Shown: in pieces, positions 30,578 through 38,019 of the stretch
Layout: every line of letters begins with the position of its first letter
Numbering within the stretch: the stretch's first letter is position 1
IMG/VR virus record: IMGVR_UViG_3300025896_000070
Location: 1-38,596 of that record
Length of the DNA stretch: 38,596 bases
Strand: one strand, 5' to 3'
Source: a virus
Translations under genes and position numbers: made by a program
Notes under the pieces: generated by a model
What the model was told of the DNA's origin: nothing
Seen by the model: the letters and a program-made list of their open reading frames with translations, nothing else
Databases searched by the model: none

Positions 30578-30618
30578 GTCTCGCACTTTTTGTGAGACGC
30601 GCAAGAGGGAATCTCACA
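30578..30618 (-). promoter_or_regulatory. Operator/promoter module facing the leftward early operon
   Basis: On the minus strand this 41-base segment starts TGTGAGATTCCCTCTTGCGC and continues GTCTCACAAAAAGTGCGAGAC. TGTGAGA and TCTCACA form an inverted repeat 14 bases apart. The second half is itself a near palindrome (TCTCAC/GCGAGA). It is a twin of 30999-31039 in opposite orientation (33 of 41 bases identical). TTGCGC could be a -35 box; no convincing -10 box is seen. Probably the binding site of an early repressor or Cro-like protein. Confidence 0.7.
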
Positions 30619-30645
30619 TTTTTTGTTTGTTTGTCTCCGGGCACG

Positions 30646-30668
30646 AAAAAGCCCCTCGGGTGAGGGGC
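30646..30668 (-). terminator. Factor-independent terminator (leftward)
   Basis: On the minus strand GCCCCTC-ACCC-GAGGGGC is followed by TTTTT (plus 30646-30650). It ends the short leftward unit of 30693-30951 before the operator and promoter of the next leftward gene, so the two leftward units are transcribed separately. Confidence 0.75.
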
Positions 30669-30692
30669 CGGGAATTGGGGCGGTTTGGCCGT

Positions 30693-30951
30693 CTATCTGA
30701 AGAAGTGCGGCATGGGTGGGTCGTCGTGGGTGATGCTATTCAGCCAATTGTACCGGCCGTTATTCCATATCAAGTAGCGAGTGCGGAACCCCACATAGGC
30801 ACCATAGGAGTTCTTGGCGTTCACCTCGAACATGATGACCCACCCGTAGACCCAGCGGGACGCCCTCGTCTACCTTGCGGTCCACAAGTTCCATGAAACG
30901 GTCCCTCTGTTTCCAGGGGTCGGTTTCACGCGGTTTCCGGGGGCGGGCCAT
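30693..30951 (-). pseudogene. Small leftward gene that appears frameshifted (two overlapping frames)
   Basis: From ATG 30951 one frame reads MARPRKPRETDPWKQRDRFM ... and runs to 30760 (63 residues). In the next frame, reaching TAG 30693, lies VYGWVIMFEVNAKNSYGAYV, then GFRTRYLIWNNGRYNWLN, a text with strong protein character (NAKNSYGAY is seen in small secreted domains). It has only an internal ATG (30833, 46 residues). A single-base change near 30845-30860 would join both halves into about 86 residues. Either a frameshift in the phage or the read, or two overlapping genes. It has its own terminator. Confidence 0.5.
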
Positions 30952-30985
30952 GACCAGATTGTGCGTATTTGTTGCTAAATCTGCA
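30952..30985 (-). promoter_or_regulatory. Possible leaderless promoter for the small leftward gene
   Basis: On the minus strand TTGCAG, 17 bases, CACAAT, then CTGGTC and ATG (30951). The start codon lies 7 bases after the -10-like box, with no ribosome site, so the message may be leaderless, as for lambda cI from PRM. The -10 matches the usual TATAAT in only four positions, so this is a weak call. Confidence 0.35.
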
Positions 30986-30998
30986 ATTTCGCTTGTTT

Positions 30999-31039
30999 TG
31001 TGAGATTGCCCCTTGCGTGTCTCACAATTTGTGCGACAT
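30999..31039 (+). promoter_or_regulatory. Operator/promoter module facing the rightward early operon
   Basis: On the plus strand this 41-base segment begins TGTGAGATTGCCCCTTGCGT and ends GTCTCACAATTTGTGCGACAT. It is the twin of the 30578-30618 module: TGTGAGA...TCTCACA inverted repeat, TTGCG box, and TCTCACAAnnnGTGCGA-type half. It ends 8 bases before the ATG of the Cro-like gene, so binding here would block that start and its promoter. Confidence 0.7.
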
Positions 31040-31047
31040 TTGAGGAC

Positions 31048-31305
31048 ATGAAGATCACCCTGCCCCATGGCGTGACTTGCGCCTCGCTTGCCAACCTGTG
31101 CGGTGTCCATCCGGCCAGCATGGCGCGGGCCCTGAACGACTTCGACCCGGTGACGGGTGTGCATGTCTGTGGGGCGTCCCTGGCCATCGCCATCCACTAC
31201 GCCAGCGGCGCAGCCGTGCCCTGCTGGGCGCTGCGCCCAGACATCTGGTGCGAGGGCCAGGTGCCGCCTCATCCGTCTGCCTCGTCTTCCCGGGCCATCG
31301 CATGA
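31048..31305 (+). CDS. Cro/YdaS-like regulator
   Basis: 85 residues. MKITLPHGVTCASLANLCGVHPASMARALNDFDP has a helix-turn-helix (about 10-30). GAAVPCWALRPDIWCEG (about 54-70) is the LRPD-x-W ending of YdaS-type Cro-like proteins. It directly follows the operator module, so self-control is likely. In lambda-like circuits such a protein turns off early and repressor genes after infection. Weak ribosome site GAGG close to ATG. Ends in ATGA shared with a small frame at 31302. Confidence 0.7.
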   Translation: MKITLPHGVTCASLANLCGVHPASMARALNDFDPVTGVHVCGASLAIAIHYASGAAVPCWALRPDIWCEGQVPPHPSASSSRAIA

Positions 31306-31424
31306 CCGCCCTTGGGCCGTGCCGCCTCCCGGGCCTGGAGCTGCTTTGCGGCGGCCTCCCATTCCGGCGTGGGGCCGAACAGCGCCTGCCAGGACAGCTT
31401 CAAAAACCCGACCACTTCGCCCAT
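31269..31424 (-). CDS. Antisense 51-residue gene between the Cro-like and CII-like genes
   Basis: On the minus strand MGEVVGFLKLSWQALFGPTP ... MAREDEADG, from ATG 31424 with GGAGG 8 bases ahead. Its codons have the GC-rich third positions seen in true genes here; the opposite plus-strand frame (31302-31445, 47 residues, MTALGPCRLPG...) does not, although that frame has stop/start overlaps with its neighbours. A transcript here would be antisense to the Cro-like end and the CII-like start, as OOP RNA is to cII in lambda. One of the two frames may be real; the minus one is preferred. Confidence 0.45.
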   Translation of the reverse strand: MGEVVGFLKLSWQALFGPTPEWEAAAKQLQAREAARPKGGHAMAREDEADG

Positions 31425-31437
31425 CGAGGACACCTCC

Positions 31438-31929
31438 ATGAGTAGTGTCAACCCCTCGACAGGCGAAGGCCACCCCTACGCTGTTCGCACGGCCAAGGCC
31501 CTGGACGAGATCTGCCGCCCCCACAAGGCCGCGTGGCTGGCCCGGGTGCTCGGTGTGCAGGAGTCGGTCCTGTCCGAGTGGCGCCATAACACCCGCACCC
31601 TGCCCCTGTGGCGGGCCGCGCTGGTGGACGAGGCCCTGGGCACTCACGCGCTGCTCGAGGAGCTGGCTGCGATGGAGGGCTGCGGGGTCCACTCGCTGGA
31701 GCCCAGCGCCATCACGGCGGCAGACCTCGAATCCATGTTCCCCGCGGTCCTCCGCGCCGAGGGTGCCGCCAGCGCCGACGTGTTCCAGGCCCTGGCCGAT
31801 GGCCACCTGGACAGCGGGGAGCGCGACCGGCTCCACGCGCACTTCAGCAAGCTCCGGCACTACTTCCAGTCCCTGGAGGAGGCCACCTCCCCCCATGCAA
31901 AGGGCCCCGCGCAAACGAGGCCCTCGTAG
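31438..31929 (+). CDS. CII-like regulatory protein
   Basis: 163 residues from ATG 31438 (earlier in-frame ATG at 31312 lacks a ribosome site). CRPHKAAWLARVLGVQESVLSEWRHNTRTLPLWRAALVDEALG (about 26-68) holds a helix-turn-helix with the L-x-R-V-L-G-V...L-S-x-W pattern of CII-like activators. The rest is helical, with a C-terminal basic part. Place after the Cro-like gene supports a regulatory role. GAGGACACCTCC precedes ATG. Confidence 0.65.
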   Translation: MSSVNPSTGEGHPYAVRTAKALDEICRPHKAAWLARVLGVQESVLSEWRHNTRTLPLWRAALVDEALGTHALLEELAAMEGCGVHSLEPSAITAADLESMFPAVLRAEGAASADVFQALADGHLDSGERDRLHAHFSKLRHYFQSLEEATSPHAKGPAQTRPS

Positions 31930-31954
31930 TTCACCCCGCTTCTGAGGAGCGAAG

Positions 31955-32161
31955 ATGACCAAGAATAACCCCTCCTGCCCCCGATGCCAAGGTCGTGGCT
32001 GGTACGAGGGCCCCTACTACGGGAACCTCCAGCCATCTGTCGAGATGATGGTCTGCGAGGACTGCAACACCGTGGGCAAGCCCAGCCGGGCCGAGGTCGT
32101 ATTTATCGGCGTCTGCTTCGTCGTGTTCTTCGTCCTCATGCTCATGGGGGCGGCATCATGA
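31955..32161 (+). CDS. Small membrane protein with DnaJ-like zinc motif
   Basis: 68 residues. CPRCQGRGWYEGPYYG...VCEDC is a DnaJ-type CxxCxGxG zinc half with a second CxxC. Residues 47-64 (AEVVFIGVCFVVFFVLMLMG) form a single membrane helix. AGGAGCGAAG before ATG is a strong ribosome site. It may sit in the inner membrane with its zinc head in the cytoplasm; function unknown. Confidence 0.7.
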   Translation: MTKNNPSCPRCQGRGWYEGPYYGNLQPSVEMMVCEDCNTVGKPSRAEVVFIGVCFVVFFVLMLMGAAS

Positions 32162-32334
32162 GCGCACCTACCCCCAACCCCTTCGCCAGTATCTTCGGGG
32201 ACCTGTTTGGTGGTCCCAAGCCGACACCTGCCCAGCAGTCCTGCTCCCACCTCCTCAGCGCCAAGATGCCGGACGGAAAGTTCTTCTGCCCCTCCTGCCG
32301 CCTGGTGTCCTCGGTGCCCCTGGTGCGGTCATGA
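32158..32334 (+). CDS. Small early protein, unknown
   Basis: 58 residues (MSAPTPNPFASIFGDLFGGP ... VPLVRS). ATGA overlap with the gene before. A CxH...CPSC set (SCSHLLSAKMPDGKFFCPSC) could hold one zinc. The start resembles other MSAPT phage proteins. Function unknown. Confidence 0.65.
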   Translation: MSAPTPNPFASIFGDLFGGPKPTPAQQSCSHLLSAKMPDGKFFCPSCRLVSSVPLVRS

Positions 32335-32477
32335 CCGACCTCCGCGCCCTGAACCTCATCGAGGAAGCGAAATACGCCATCAAGGGCGGGGACTGGCGCC
32401 GGGCCGAGCTGCTGCTGGCTGAAGCCTGCACGGTGGTCGCGTTTGAGCGGCAGCTGGTGGAGGAGGTGGCTGGATGA
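32331..32477 (+). CDS. 48-residue helical protein, unknown
   Basis: MTDLRALNLIEEAKYAIKGG ... LVEEVAG. It overlaps the previous stop (ATGA) and next start (ATGA), filling the interval. All helix by pattern (LIEEAKYAIKGGDWRRAELLLAEACTVVAFERQLVEE), like a TPR-type helical pair. Real by context though too short for family recognition. Confidence 0.65.
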   Translation: MTDLRALNLIEEAKYAIKGGDWRRAELLLAEACTVVAFERQLVEEVAG

Positions 32478-32977
32478 GCGCGCCCACCATCAAGGCCATT
32501 GAGACCCACTACAAGGGATACCGCTTCCGGTCGCGCCTGGAGGCCCGCTGGGCGGTCTTCTTCGACGCGCTGGGGATCGAGTGGCAATACGAGCCGGAGG
32601 GATTTGAACTCCCCGATGGCACCCGCTATCTGCCGGACTTCTGGCTGCCTGCCATTGGGGTGTTCGTAGAAATCAAGGGCCAGACGCCCAGTGGTGACGA
32701 ATATAAGAAGGCCCAGCAACTTTCACAAAAAAACGGTGTGTGGATTATTTCAGGTTCGCCTCTGGACGCCTTCGTCTGGATATTTGAGGGAGGTCGGTGG
32801 GTAGGCGGCCCAACCAACCTAGAGTTCATCTGGCACCCCGAGTGGCACCTGCGGATCGTTCAGGAAAACCTAGACGACCGTGACTGGGAAAAGCCCAACT
32901 TCATCATGCGGGGATCTGCACAGATGGCCGCCAGCCGCGCCCGTTCTGCCCGCTTCGAGCACGGGGAGCGCGGATGA
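32474..32977 (+). CDS. PD-(D/E)XK nuclease-like protein
   Basis: 167 residues. YRFRSRLEARWAVFFDALGIEWQYEPEGFELPDGTRYLPDFWLPAIGVFVEIKG contains Glu23, PD 54-55 and E-x-K 66-68 of a PD-(D/E)XK core, like a Holliday-junction or restriction-like nuclease family of phages. The C-terminal part is helical. ATGA overlaps on both sides. It may process replication or recombination intermediates. Confidence 0.8.
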   Translation: MSAPTIKAIETHYKGYRFRSRLEARWAVFFDALGIEWQYEPEGFELPDGTRYLPDFWLPAIGVFVEIKGQTPSGDEYKKAQQLSQKNGVWIISGSPLDAFVWIFEGGRWVGGPTNLEFIWHPEWHLRIVQENLDDRDWEKPNFIMRGSAQMAASRARSARFEHGERG

Positions 32978-35277
32978 CAGCCGCCGAGCAACTGAAGCCC
33001 CTCCAGCGGGTGCTGTCCTGGTCCCAGTTCAAGGGCGCCCGGGACAACGACCCCGACCGGCACAACGGAACCTGGGACGACCTGGTGCCCCTGCTCAAGG
33101 CTGTGAACTCGGCACCCAAGAAGAAGGACCCCAGCGAGGCCAAGAAGTCCGTGCCGGCGTTCAGCGGCACCGCGTTCTTCGAAGGCACCACCCGGGCCCG
33201 GGAGAACGCCGAGGGCGTCCACCTGCTGGTCTTCGACTTCGACAACTGCATCGAGGTCCCGGTGGCGGGCGAGTTCCATCCCAGCGGGCGGCCCAAGACC
33301 CAGAAGGTGCCCATCCAGACCCCGGCGCAGCCGGAGGCTGTGGTGGACCGGCTGAAGGCCCTGGGCCTCGACGCCATGGTCTACACCACGTGGAGCTCCA
33401 GCCCGAAGCTGGTCAAGTTCCGGGTGGTGGTGCCCCTCGCCAACGTCATCAGCCCGGCCTACTGGACCGAGGCGACCGAGTGGGCCATGGAGGCCATGGG
33501 CTTCCAGGAGTGGCGGGACAGCCAGGCCATCGACATCCCGGTCCTGCGAGACACCGCCCGGCTGAACTTCCTGCCCTGCGCCCCGGACCCCAAGACCGTC
33601 CGCCAGTGGGAACTGAAGGGCAAGCACCTGGCCATCCCAGTGGCGGCCCTGCCCGAGTTCAAGTTCGAGGAGCGCCCCAAGCCCAACTGGCAGAAGCCCC
33701 GCGCCAAGACCAACGAGCGCACCGGCCGGGACTGGTGGCGCGAGTTCCGGGTGGACTTCAAGACCCTGAACCTGGAGGGCCTGGTCCGCGCCATGGGCGT
33801 CGAGGTCGGCAAGGCCCAACCCTGGAACGGCGGGTTCAAGTGGAGGTGCCACTGCCCCTGGGCCGGGGAACACACCCACGCCCTGGACGATGACTGCGCC
33901 GTGATCATCCAGACCCACGGCGACTGGCCCTCGTTCAAGTGCCAGCACAGCTCCCACGCCCTCCTGGGCCTGCGGGAGATCTGCGAGAGCGCCGGGGCCC
34001 CGATGGTCGAGTCCTACGCCGCCCGCTACACCCCGAAGCAGGCGGAAACCCCAGAGGCCGAGGAGGAGGGCGAACCCCTGCCCCCAGCTGCCGGGAACGA
34101 GGACCAGCGCCCCGTGGTCGATCGGCTGCACCGGAACAAAGAGGGCGTGATCCTCAAACTGCCGGCGAACCTGGCCAAGATCCTGCGGTTCGACCCCCAG
34201 TGGGGTGCCCGGCTGTCCCTGAACCAGATGAGCCAGGAGATCTGCCACGACCTGGCGCCCAAGGGTGACCCGTTCGTGGATGAGGTCCAGGAGTGGCTGC
34301 AGGATGTCTACCACCTGAACTTCGGGCGGGACGAGATCCGGGCCAAGCTGGTGGCCCAGTCCAGCCAGAACCCGGTTCACCCCGTCCGCGAGTGGCTGCG
34401 CAGCCTGCCCGAGTGGGACGGTGCCGAGCGCCTGAAGCTGGTGGCCACCCAGATCCTGCACGCCGAGCCCCACAGCCTGAACTCCCAATACATCATCCGG
34501 TGGGCCGTGGGCGCCGTGAGGCGCGTCATGCACCCCGGCTGCAAGGTGGACACCACCCTGGTGCTGGCGGGGCAGCAGGGCTACCTGAAGTCCACGTTCT
34601 TCCAGGTGCTGGGCGGAGAATGGTTCAACGACTCCCCGATCGACCTCCAGAACAAGGACGGCTACCTGGTCCTCCACCGGGCCTGGATCACCGAGCTGGG
34701 CGAGATCGACCACCTGACCAGCGTCCAGTCCACCGAGAAGATGAAGGCGTTCCTGTCCTCGAAGCAGGACGTGTTCCGGGCGCCCTACACCCCCAGCGCC
34801 GCGGTGTTCCCCCGGTCCTGCATCATTGTGGGCACCACGAACCAGGAGGGGTTCCTGACCGACGCCACCGGCAGCCGCCGGTTCTGGCCCATCAAGGTGA
34901 ACGCCCCCATCGAGGTGGACCGCCTGATCTCCTGGCGGGACCAGCTGTGGGCGGAAGCCCTGCACCTCGAGCAGGCTGGGGTGGACCACTGGCTGGACGC
35001 CGGCATGGACCGCATGCGCGAGGAACAGGCGGAAGCCTTCGCCGCCGAGGACCCCTGGGAACACATGGCCAAGCAGGCCGCCGAAGCCTACAGAAACCAG
35101 GGGAAGTCTCTGGCGGATGGTGTGGCGATGAACGACTTAATGACGCTGATGGAGATCCCGAAGTCCCAGCAGACCAAGGGCGCCTCCATGAAGCTGGCCG
35201 GCATCCTCAAGAAGATGGGCTGGGAGCGGGTCATGGTGTCCGAGCGCCGGGTCAGGGTGTGGAGGCCGACCGTATGA
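32974..35277 (+). CDS. Primase/VapE-type helicase fusion
   Basis: 767 residues. N-terminal primase-like domain: VFDFDN (about 86-91) with the acidic pair, and later MVYTTWSSSPKLVKFRVVVPL. A zinc-like segment follows: FKWRCHCPWAGEHTHA and FKCQHSSHALLGLREICES (about 290-330). C-terminal VirE/VapE SF3-type domain: VREWLRSLPEWDGAERL, Walker A LVLAGQQGYLKST (about 529-541), Walker-B-like AWITELGEID, then SRRFWPIKV. Main replication enzyme, priming and unwinding. It ends at the first iteron of the likely origin. Confidence 0.85.
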   Translation: MTAAEQLKPLQRVLSWSQFKGARDNDPDRHNGTWDDLVPLLKAVNSAPKKKDPSEAKKSVPAFSGTAFFEGTTRARENAEGVHLLVFDFDNCIEVPVAGEFHPSGRPKTQKVPIQTPAQPEAVVDRLKALGLDAMVYTTWSSSPKLVKFRVVVPLANVISPAYWTEATEWAMEAMGFQEWRDSQAIDIPVLRDTARLNFLPCAPDPKTVRQWELKGKHLAIPVAALPEFKFEERPKPNWQKPRAKTNERTGRDWWREFRVDFKTLNLEGLVRAMGVEVGKAQPWNGGFKWRCHCPWAGEHTHALDDDCAVIIQTHGDWPSFKCQHSSHALLGLREICESAGAPMVESYAARYTPKQAETPEAEEEGEPLPPAAGNEDQRPVVDRLHRNKEGVILKLPANLAKILRFDPQWGARLSLNQMSQEICHDLAPKGDPFVDEVQEWLQDVYHLNFGRDEIRAKLVAQSSQNPVHPVREWLRSLPEWDGAERLKLVATQILHAEPHSLNSQYIIRWAVGAVRRVMHPGCKVDTTLVLAGQQGYLKSTFFQVLGGEWFNDSPIDLQNKDGYLVLHRAWITELGEIDHLTSVQSTEKMKAFLSSKQDVFRAPYTPSAAVFPRSCIIVGTTNQEGFLTDATGSRRFWPIKVNAPIEVDRLISWRDQLWAEALHLEQAGVDHWLDAGMDRMREEQAEAFAAEDPWEHMAKQAAEAYRNQGKSLADGVAMNDLMTLMEIPKSQQTKGASMKLAGILKKMGWERVMVSERRVRVWRPTV

Positions 35278-35517
35278 GCGACCTCCGAGCAACCTCTGAG
35301 CAACCTCTGAGCAACCTTAAGTCCCTGCTGTGTCAGTCAAAGAGCAACCTGAGCGACCTGAGCGGCCATCTCCCTATAGCTACCTTTTCTTCCCTAAAAA
35401 ACTTCCCTCTCTTTTCTTCTTTAAGGTTGCTCAGGTTGCTCAGGTTGCTCAAAGAGAGCATTGAAGCGGGTTTGAGGGTGAGCAACCTGCCTTTTGAGGT
35501 CGCTCAGAGGTTGCTCA
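35275..35517. other. Iteron cluster, probable replication origin
   Basis: TGAGCAACCT and close variants occur as direct copies at 35275, 35286, 35297, 35308 (11-base step), 35341, 35350, 35359 (9-base step, last one weak), and as reverse copies (AGGTTGCTCA) at 35424, 35433, 35442 (9-base step). Then one direct at 35479 and two reverse at 35497 and 35508. An A/T- and pyrimidine-rich stretch (about 35370-35423) lies between the arms. Next to the replication enzyme this reads as an origin. A 92-residue frame (35274-35552) spans it but its Leu/Ser repeat text is probably only the repeats translated. Confidence 0.75.
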
Positions 35518-35544
35518 GTTCTGACTTTTCCCGCGAGGTGCCCC

Positions 35545-35964
35545 ATGCCTAGCCCCTGGGGCCTCGGCCTCTGCGCCCCCAAGAAGACCCGGAAGCCCAC
35601 CCCCGAGTCCCTGGTCCTCAAGGCCGTCCTCGCCTACCTCCGGGTGTGCCGCCTGGGCAAGGTCACCCGGAACAACGTCGGCATGGTCTGGACTGGTGGG
35701 CGCACCGGGGCTGGTCGCCCTGTCCGGTTCGGGACACCTGGCCAGGCTGATGTGACCGTATCCCTCACAGGCGACCCCCGGCAGATCCACGTCGAGTGCA
35801 AGGCTGGCAAGGGCACCCTGACCGACGCCCAGCGGGCCTGGGGTGCCTCCGAGATCGCCCGCGGAAACGTCTACCTGGTCGCCCGCAGCGTGATGGACGT
35901 CTATACCGCCCTGACCAACGCAGGGTTCACTGTGCCCCGCCCTGGGGCGAGGCGGGCCGCATGA
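35545..35964 (+). CDS. VRR-NUC domain nuclease
   Basis: 139 residues from ATG 35545. ESLVLKAVLAYLRV..LGKVTRNNVGMVWTGGRTGAGRPVRFGTPGQADVTVSLTGDPRQIHVECKAGKGTLTDAQRAWG matches the VRR-NUC fold, with Glu21, Asp69, Glu84-x-Lys86 and Gln96 of the PD-(D/E)XK active site. Phage members often act as Holliday junction or flap nucleases in late replication. ATGA overlap with the next gene. Confidence 0.8.
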   Translation: MPSPWGLGLCAPKKTRKPTPESLVLKAVLAYLRVCRLGKVTRNNVGMVWTGGRTGAGRPVRFGTPGQADVTVSLTGDPRQIHVECKAGKGTLTDAQRAWGASEIARGNVYLVARSVMDVYTALTNAGFTVPRPGARRAA

Positions 35965-36140
35965 CCACCCCCTGCGCCAAGCACCCCTACAGCCGCGCCC
36001 GAGCCTACGAGGTCATCCGGCGCGTCGAGCATGAGCGGCCCCACACGAAGGACACCCTGCGGGCCTACTACTGCCCCAGGTGTGGCAAGTGGCACCTGAC
36101 CAGTGCCCCGGACAAGTTCAAGAACCAGGAGGCGGTATGA
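35961..36140 (+). CDS. Small zinc-ribbon protein
   Basis: 59 residues (MTTPCAKHPYSRARAYEVIR ... DKFKNQEAV). CAKH at the start and YYCPRCGKWHLTS near the end form a likely zinc site. The text YCP-CG-WHLTS is frequent in small phage proteins next to terminase genes. ATGA overlaps both sides, so it links the nuclease and terminase genes. Confidence 0.7.
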   Translation: MTTPCAKHPYSRARAYEVIRRVEHERPHTKDTLRAYYCPRCGKWHLTSAPDKFKNQEAV

Positions 36141-36628
36141 CCCCCAAGCAGGAAGCCTTCGTCCGTGAGTATCTGGTGGACCTGAACGCCAGCGCGGCGT
36201 ATCTCAGGGCTGGTTATAAGACCGGGAACGCCAACGTCCTCGGCCCTCGCATGCTGGCAAATGCTGGCATTGGTCAGGCTATCCAAAAAGAGATGGACGA
36301 AAGGGCTAAACGGGTCCAAATCACTGCCGATTATGTCCTTACGACCATTCGGGACACCGTGGAGCGGTGCCGCCAGGCCGAACCCGTCCTGGACAAGGAG
36401 GGCCACCCGACCGGGGAGTATCGGTTCGACTCCACGGCGGTCCTGCGTGGGGCGGAGCTGCTGGGCAAGCACCTGAAACTGTTCACCGACAAGACCGAGG
36501 TGACCGGCAAGGACGGCGCTGCCCTGGGCGGTGTGCTGCTCTGCCCCGCCCCGATGAACGCCGAGCAGTGGGAGGCCACCGTGGCGACCCAGCAGGCGGC
36601 GCTGCTGAAGGGGGCAGGCCGTGGCTGA
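36137..36628 (+). CDS. terS: Terminase small subunit
   Basis: 163 residues. TPKQEAFVREYLVDLNASAAYLRAGYKTGNANVLGPRMLANAGIGQAIQKEMDERAKRVQITADYVL is the Terminase_2 pattern. The first 60 residues are a helix-turn-helix DNA-binding domain that picks the packaging site, and the centre oligomerises. It hands the DNA to terL. ATGA overlap with the gene before; overlaps the terL start by 8 bases. Confidence 0.9.
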   Translation: MTPKQEAFVREYLVDLNASAAYLRAGYKTGNANVLGPRMLANAGIGQAIQKEMDERAKRVQITADYVLTTIRDTVERCRQAEPVLDKEGHPTGEYRFDSTAVLRGAELLGKHLKLFTDKTEVTGKDGAALGGVLLCPAPMNAEQWEATVATQQAALLKGAGRG

Positions 36629-38012
36629 ACGCGCCATCTGGGCGCCCCAGCCGGGCAGCCAGCAGTTCTTCGTCCAGTGCCCCTTCTGGGAGGCGCTGTA
36701 CGAGGGGACACGCGGGCCCGGCAAGACTCAGGGGCTCCTGATGGACTTCGGCCAGCACGTGGGCCAGGGCTACGGCGCCAACTGGCGGGGCGTTCTGTTC
36801 CGGGAAACCTACCCGCAGCTCGCGGACGTGGTGGCGAAGTCCAAGAAGCTGTTCTACCAGGTCTTCCCCGGCGCCAAGTTCAACGCCTCGGACTACACCT
36901 GGCACTTCCCTGATGGCGAGGAACTGCTGCTGCGCCACATGAGCAAAGAGGACGACTACTGGAACTATCACGGCCACGAATACCCGTGGATCGGCTGGGA
37001 GGAGCTGACGAACTGGGCCAGCCCCGCCTGCTACGAGGCCATGAAGTCCTGCAGCCGGTCCTCCCACCCAGGGATGCCCCGGAAATACCGGTCGAACTGC
37101 AACCCCTACGGCGTGGGGCACAACTGGGTGAAGGTGTTCTGGATCGACCCCGCGCCGGCTGGGGTGCCCATCAAGGAGGGCAACAAGCCCACCCGCGTGC
37201 GCATCCACGGCAGCGTCTACGAGAACAAGATCCTGATGTCCGCCGACCCGGAGTACATCCAGAAGCTGGAGAGCATCACCGACCCGAACAAGCGCAAGGC
37301 GTGGCTGCTGGGATCCTGGGACATCGTGGCCGGTGGGATGTTCGATGACGTGTGGAGGGAGGAGGTCCACCCGCTGGAGCCCTTCGACATCCCGGCATCC
37401 TGGACCATTGACCGCAGCTTCGACTGGGGCAGCGCCAGGCCGTTCTCGGTCGGGTTCTGGGCCGAGTCGGACGGCACCGAGGCCACCCTGCGGGATGGGA
37501 CGAAGCGCCAGTTCCCCAGGGGCACCCTGTTCCGCATTGGGGAAATCTACGGCTGGAACGGGCAGGCGAACGAGGGCTGCCGCAAGCTGGCGGTCGAGGT
37601 GGCGCGGGACATCGTGGCCTTCCAGAAGGACGTGCCCTGGGGCCACCGGGTGCAGCCGGGCCCGGCGGACAACTCGGTCTTCGACGCCGAGAACGGGGTC
37701 TGCATCGCGGATGACATGGCCAAGCTCGGCGTGCGCTGGGAGCGGTCGGACAAGTCCCCCGGAAGCCGCCGGACTGGCTGGGAGGCCCTGCGCAAGCGCC
37801 TGAAGGCGGGCCTGCAGCACCCCATGGAAGACCCTGGCCTGTTCGTGTTCAACAACTGCCGCCACTTCATGCGCACCGTGCCCACCCTGCCCCGTGACTC
37901 CAAAAAGCTGGATGACGTGGACACGGACGCCGAGGACCACACCGGGGACGAGGTCCGCTACCGCTGCCTCGCTGTCCGCAAGACCGCCGCCTTCCACGCC
38001 ATCAACTTCTGA
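36621..38012 (+). CDS. terL: Terminase large subunit
   Basis: 463 residues, GTG start. ATPase: Walker A EGTRGPGKTQG (29-36), Walker B WIGWEEL (123-129). Nuclease: FDWG with Asp268, PADNSVFD (348-355), and GDEVR with Asp443 near the end, the three acidic places of the RNase H-like domain. It packs DNA into the prohead and cuts it. The fold fits Terminase_3/6 types. Confidence 0.95.
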   Translation: MAERAIWAPQPGSQQFFVQCPFWEALYEGTRGPGKTQGLLMDFGQHVGQGYGANWRGVLFRETYPQLADVVAKSKKLFYQVFPGAKFNASDYTWHFPDGEELLLRHMSKEDDYWNYHGHEYPWIGWEELTNWASPACYEAMKSCSRSSHPGMPRKYRSNCNPYGVGHNWVKVFWIDPAPAGVPIKEGNKPTRVRIHGSVYENKILMSADPEYIQKLESITDPNKRKAWLLGSWDIVAGGMFDDVWREEVHPLEPFDIPASWTIDRSFDWGSARPFSVGFWAESDGTEATLRDGTKRQFPRGTLFRIGEIYGWNGQANEGCRKLAVEVARDIVAFQKDVPWGHRVQPGPADNSVFDAENGVCIADDMAKLGVRWERSDKSPGSRRTGWEALRKRLKAGLQHPMEDPGLFVFNNCRHFMRTVPTLPRDSKKLDDVDTDAEDHTGDEVRYRCLAVRKTAAFHAINF

Positions 38013-38019
38013 GGTGTCT

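Noticed and set aside
31000-31047. Longer N-terminus for the Cro-like protein (start at 31000)
   Set aside because: It would place the operator module within coding sequence and has no ribosome site; ATG 31048 gives the normal family start.
35274-35552. 92-residue gene across the iteron cluster
   Set aside because: It has an ATGA overlap with the replication gene, but its content is mainly the repeats translated (SNLK, SDL, LLRLLRLL) and lacks GC-rich third positions.
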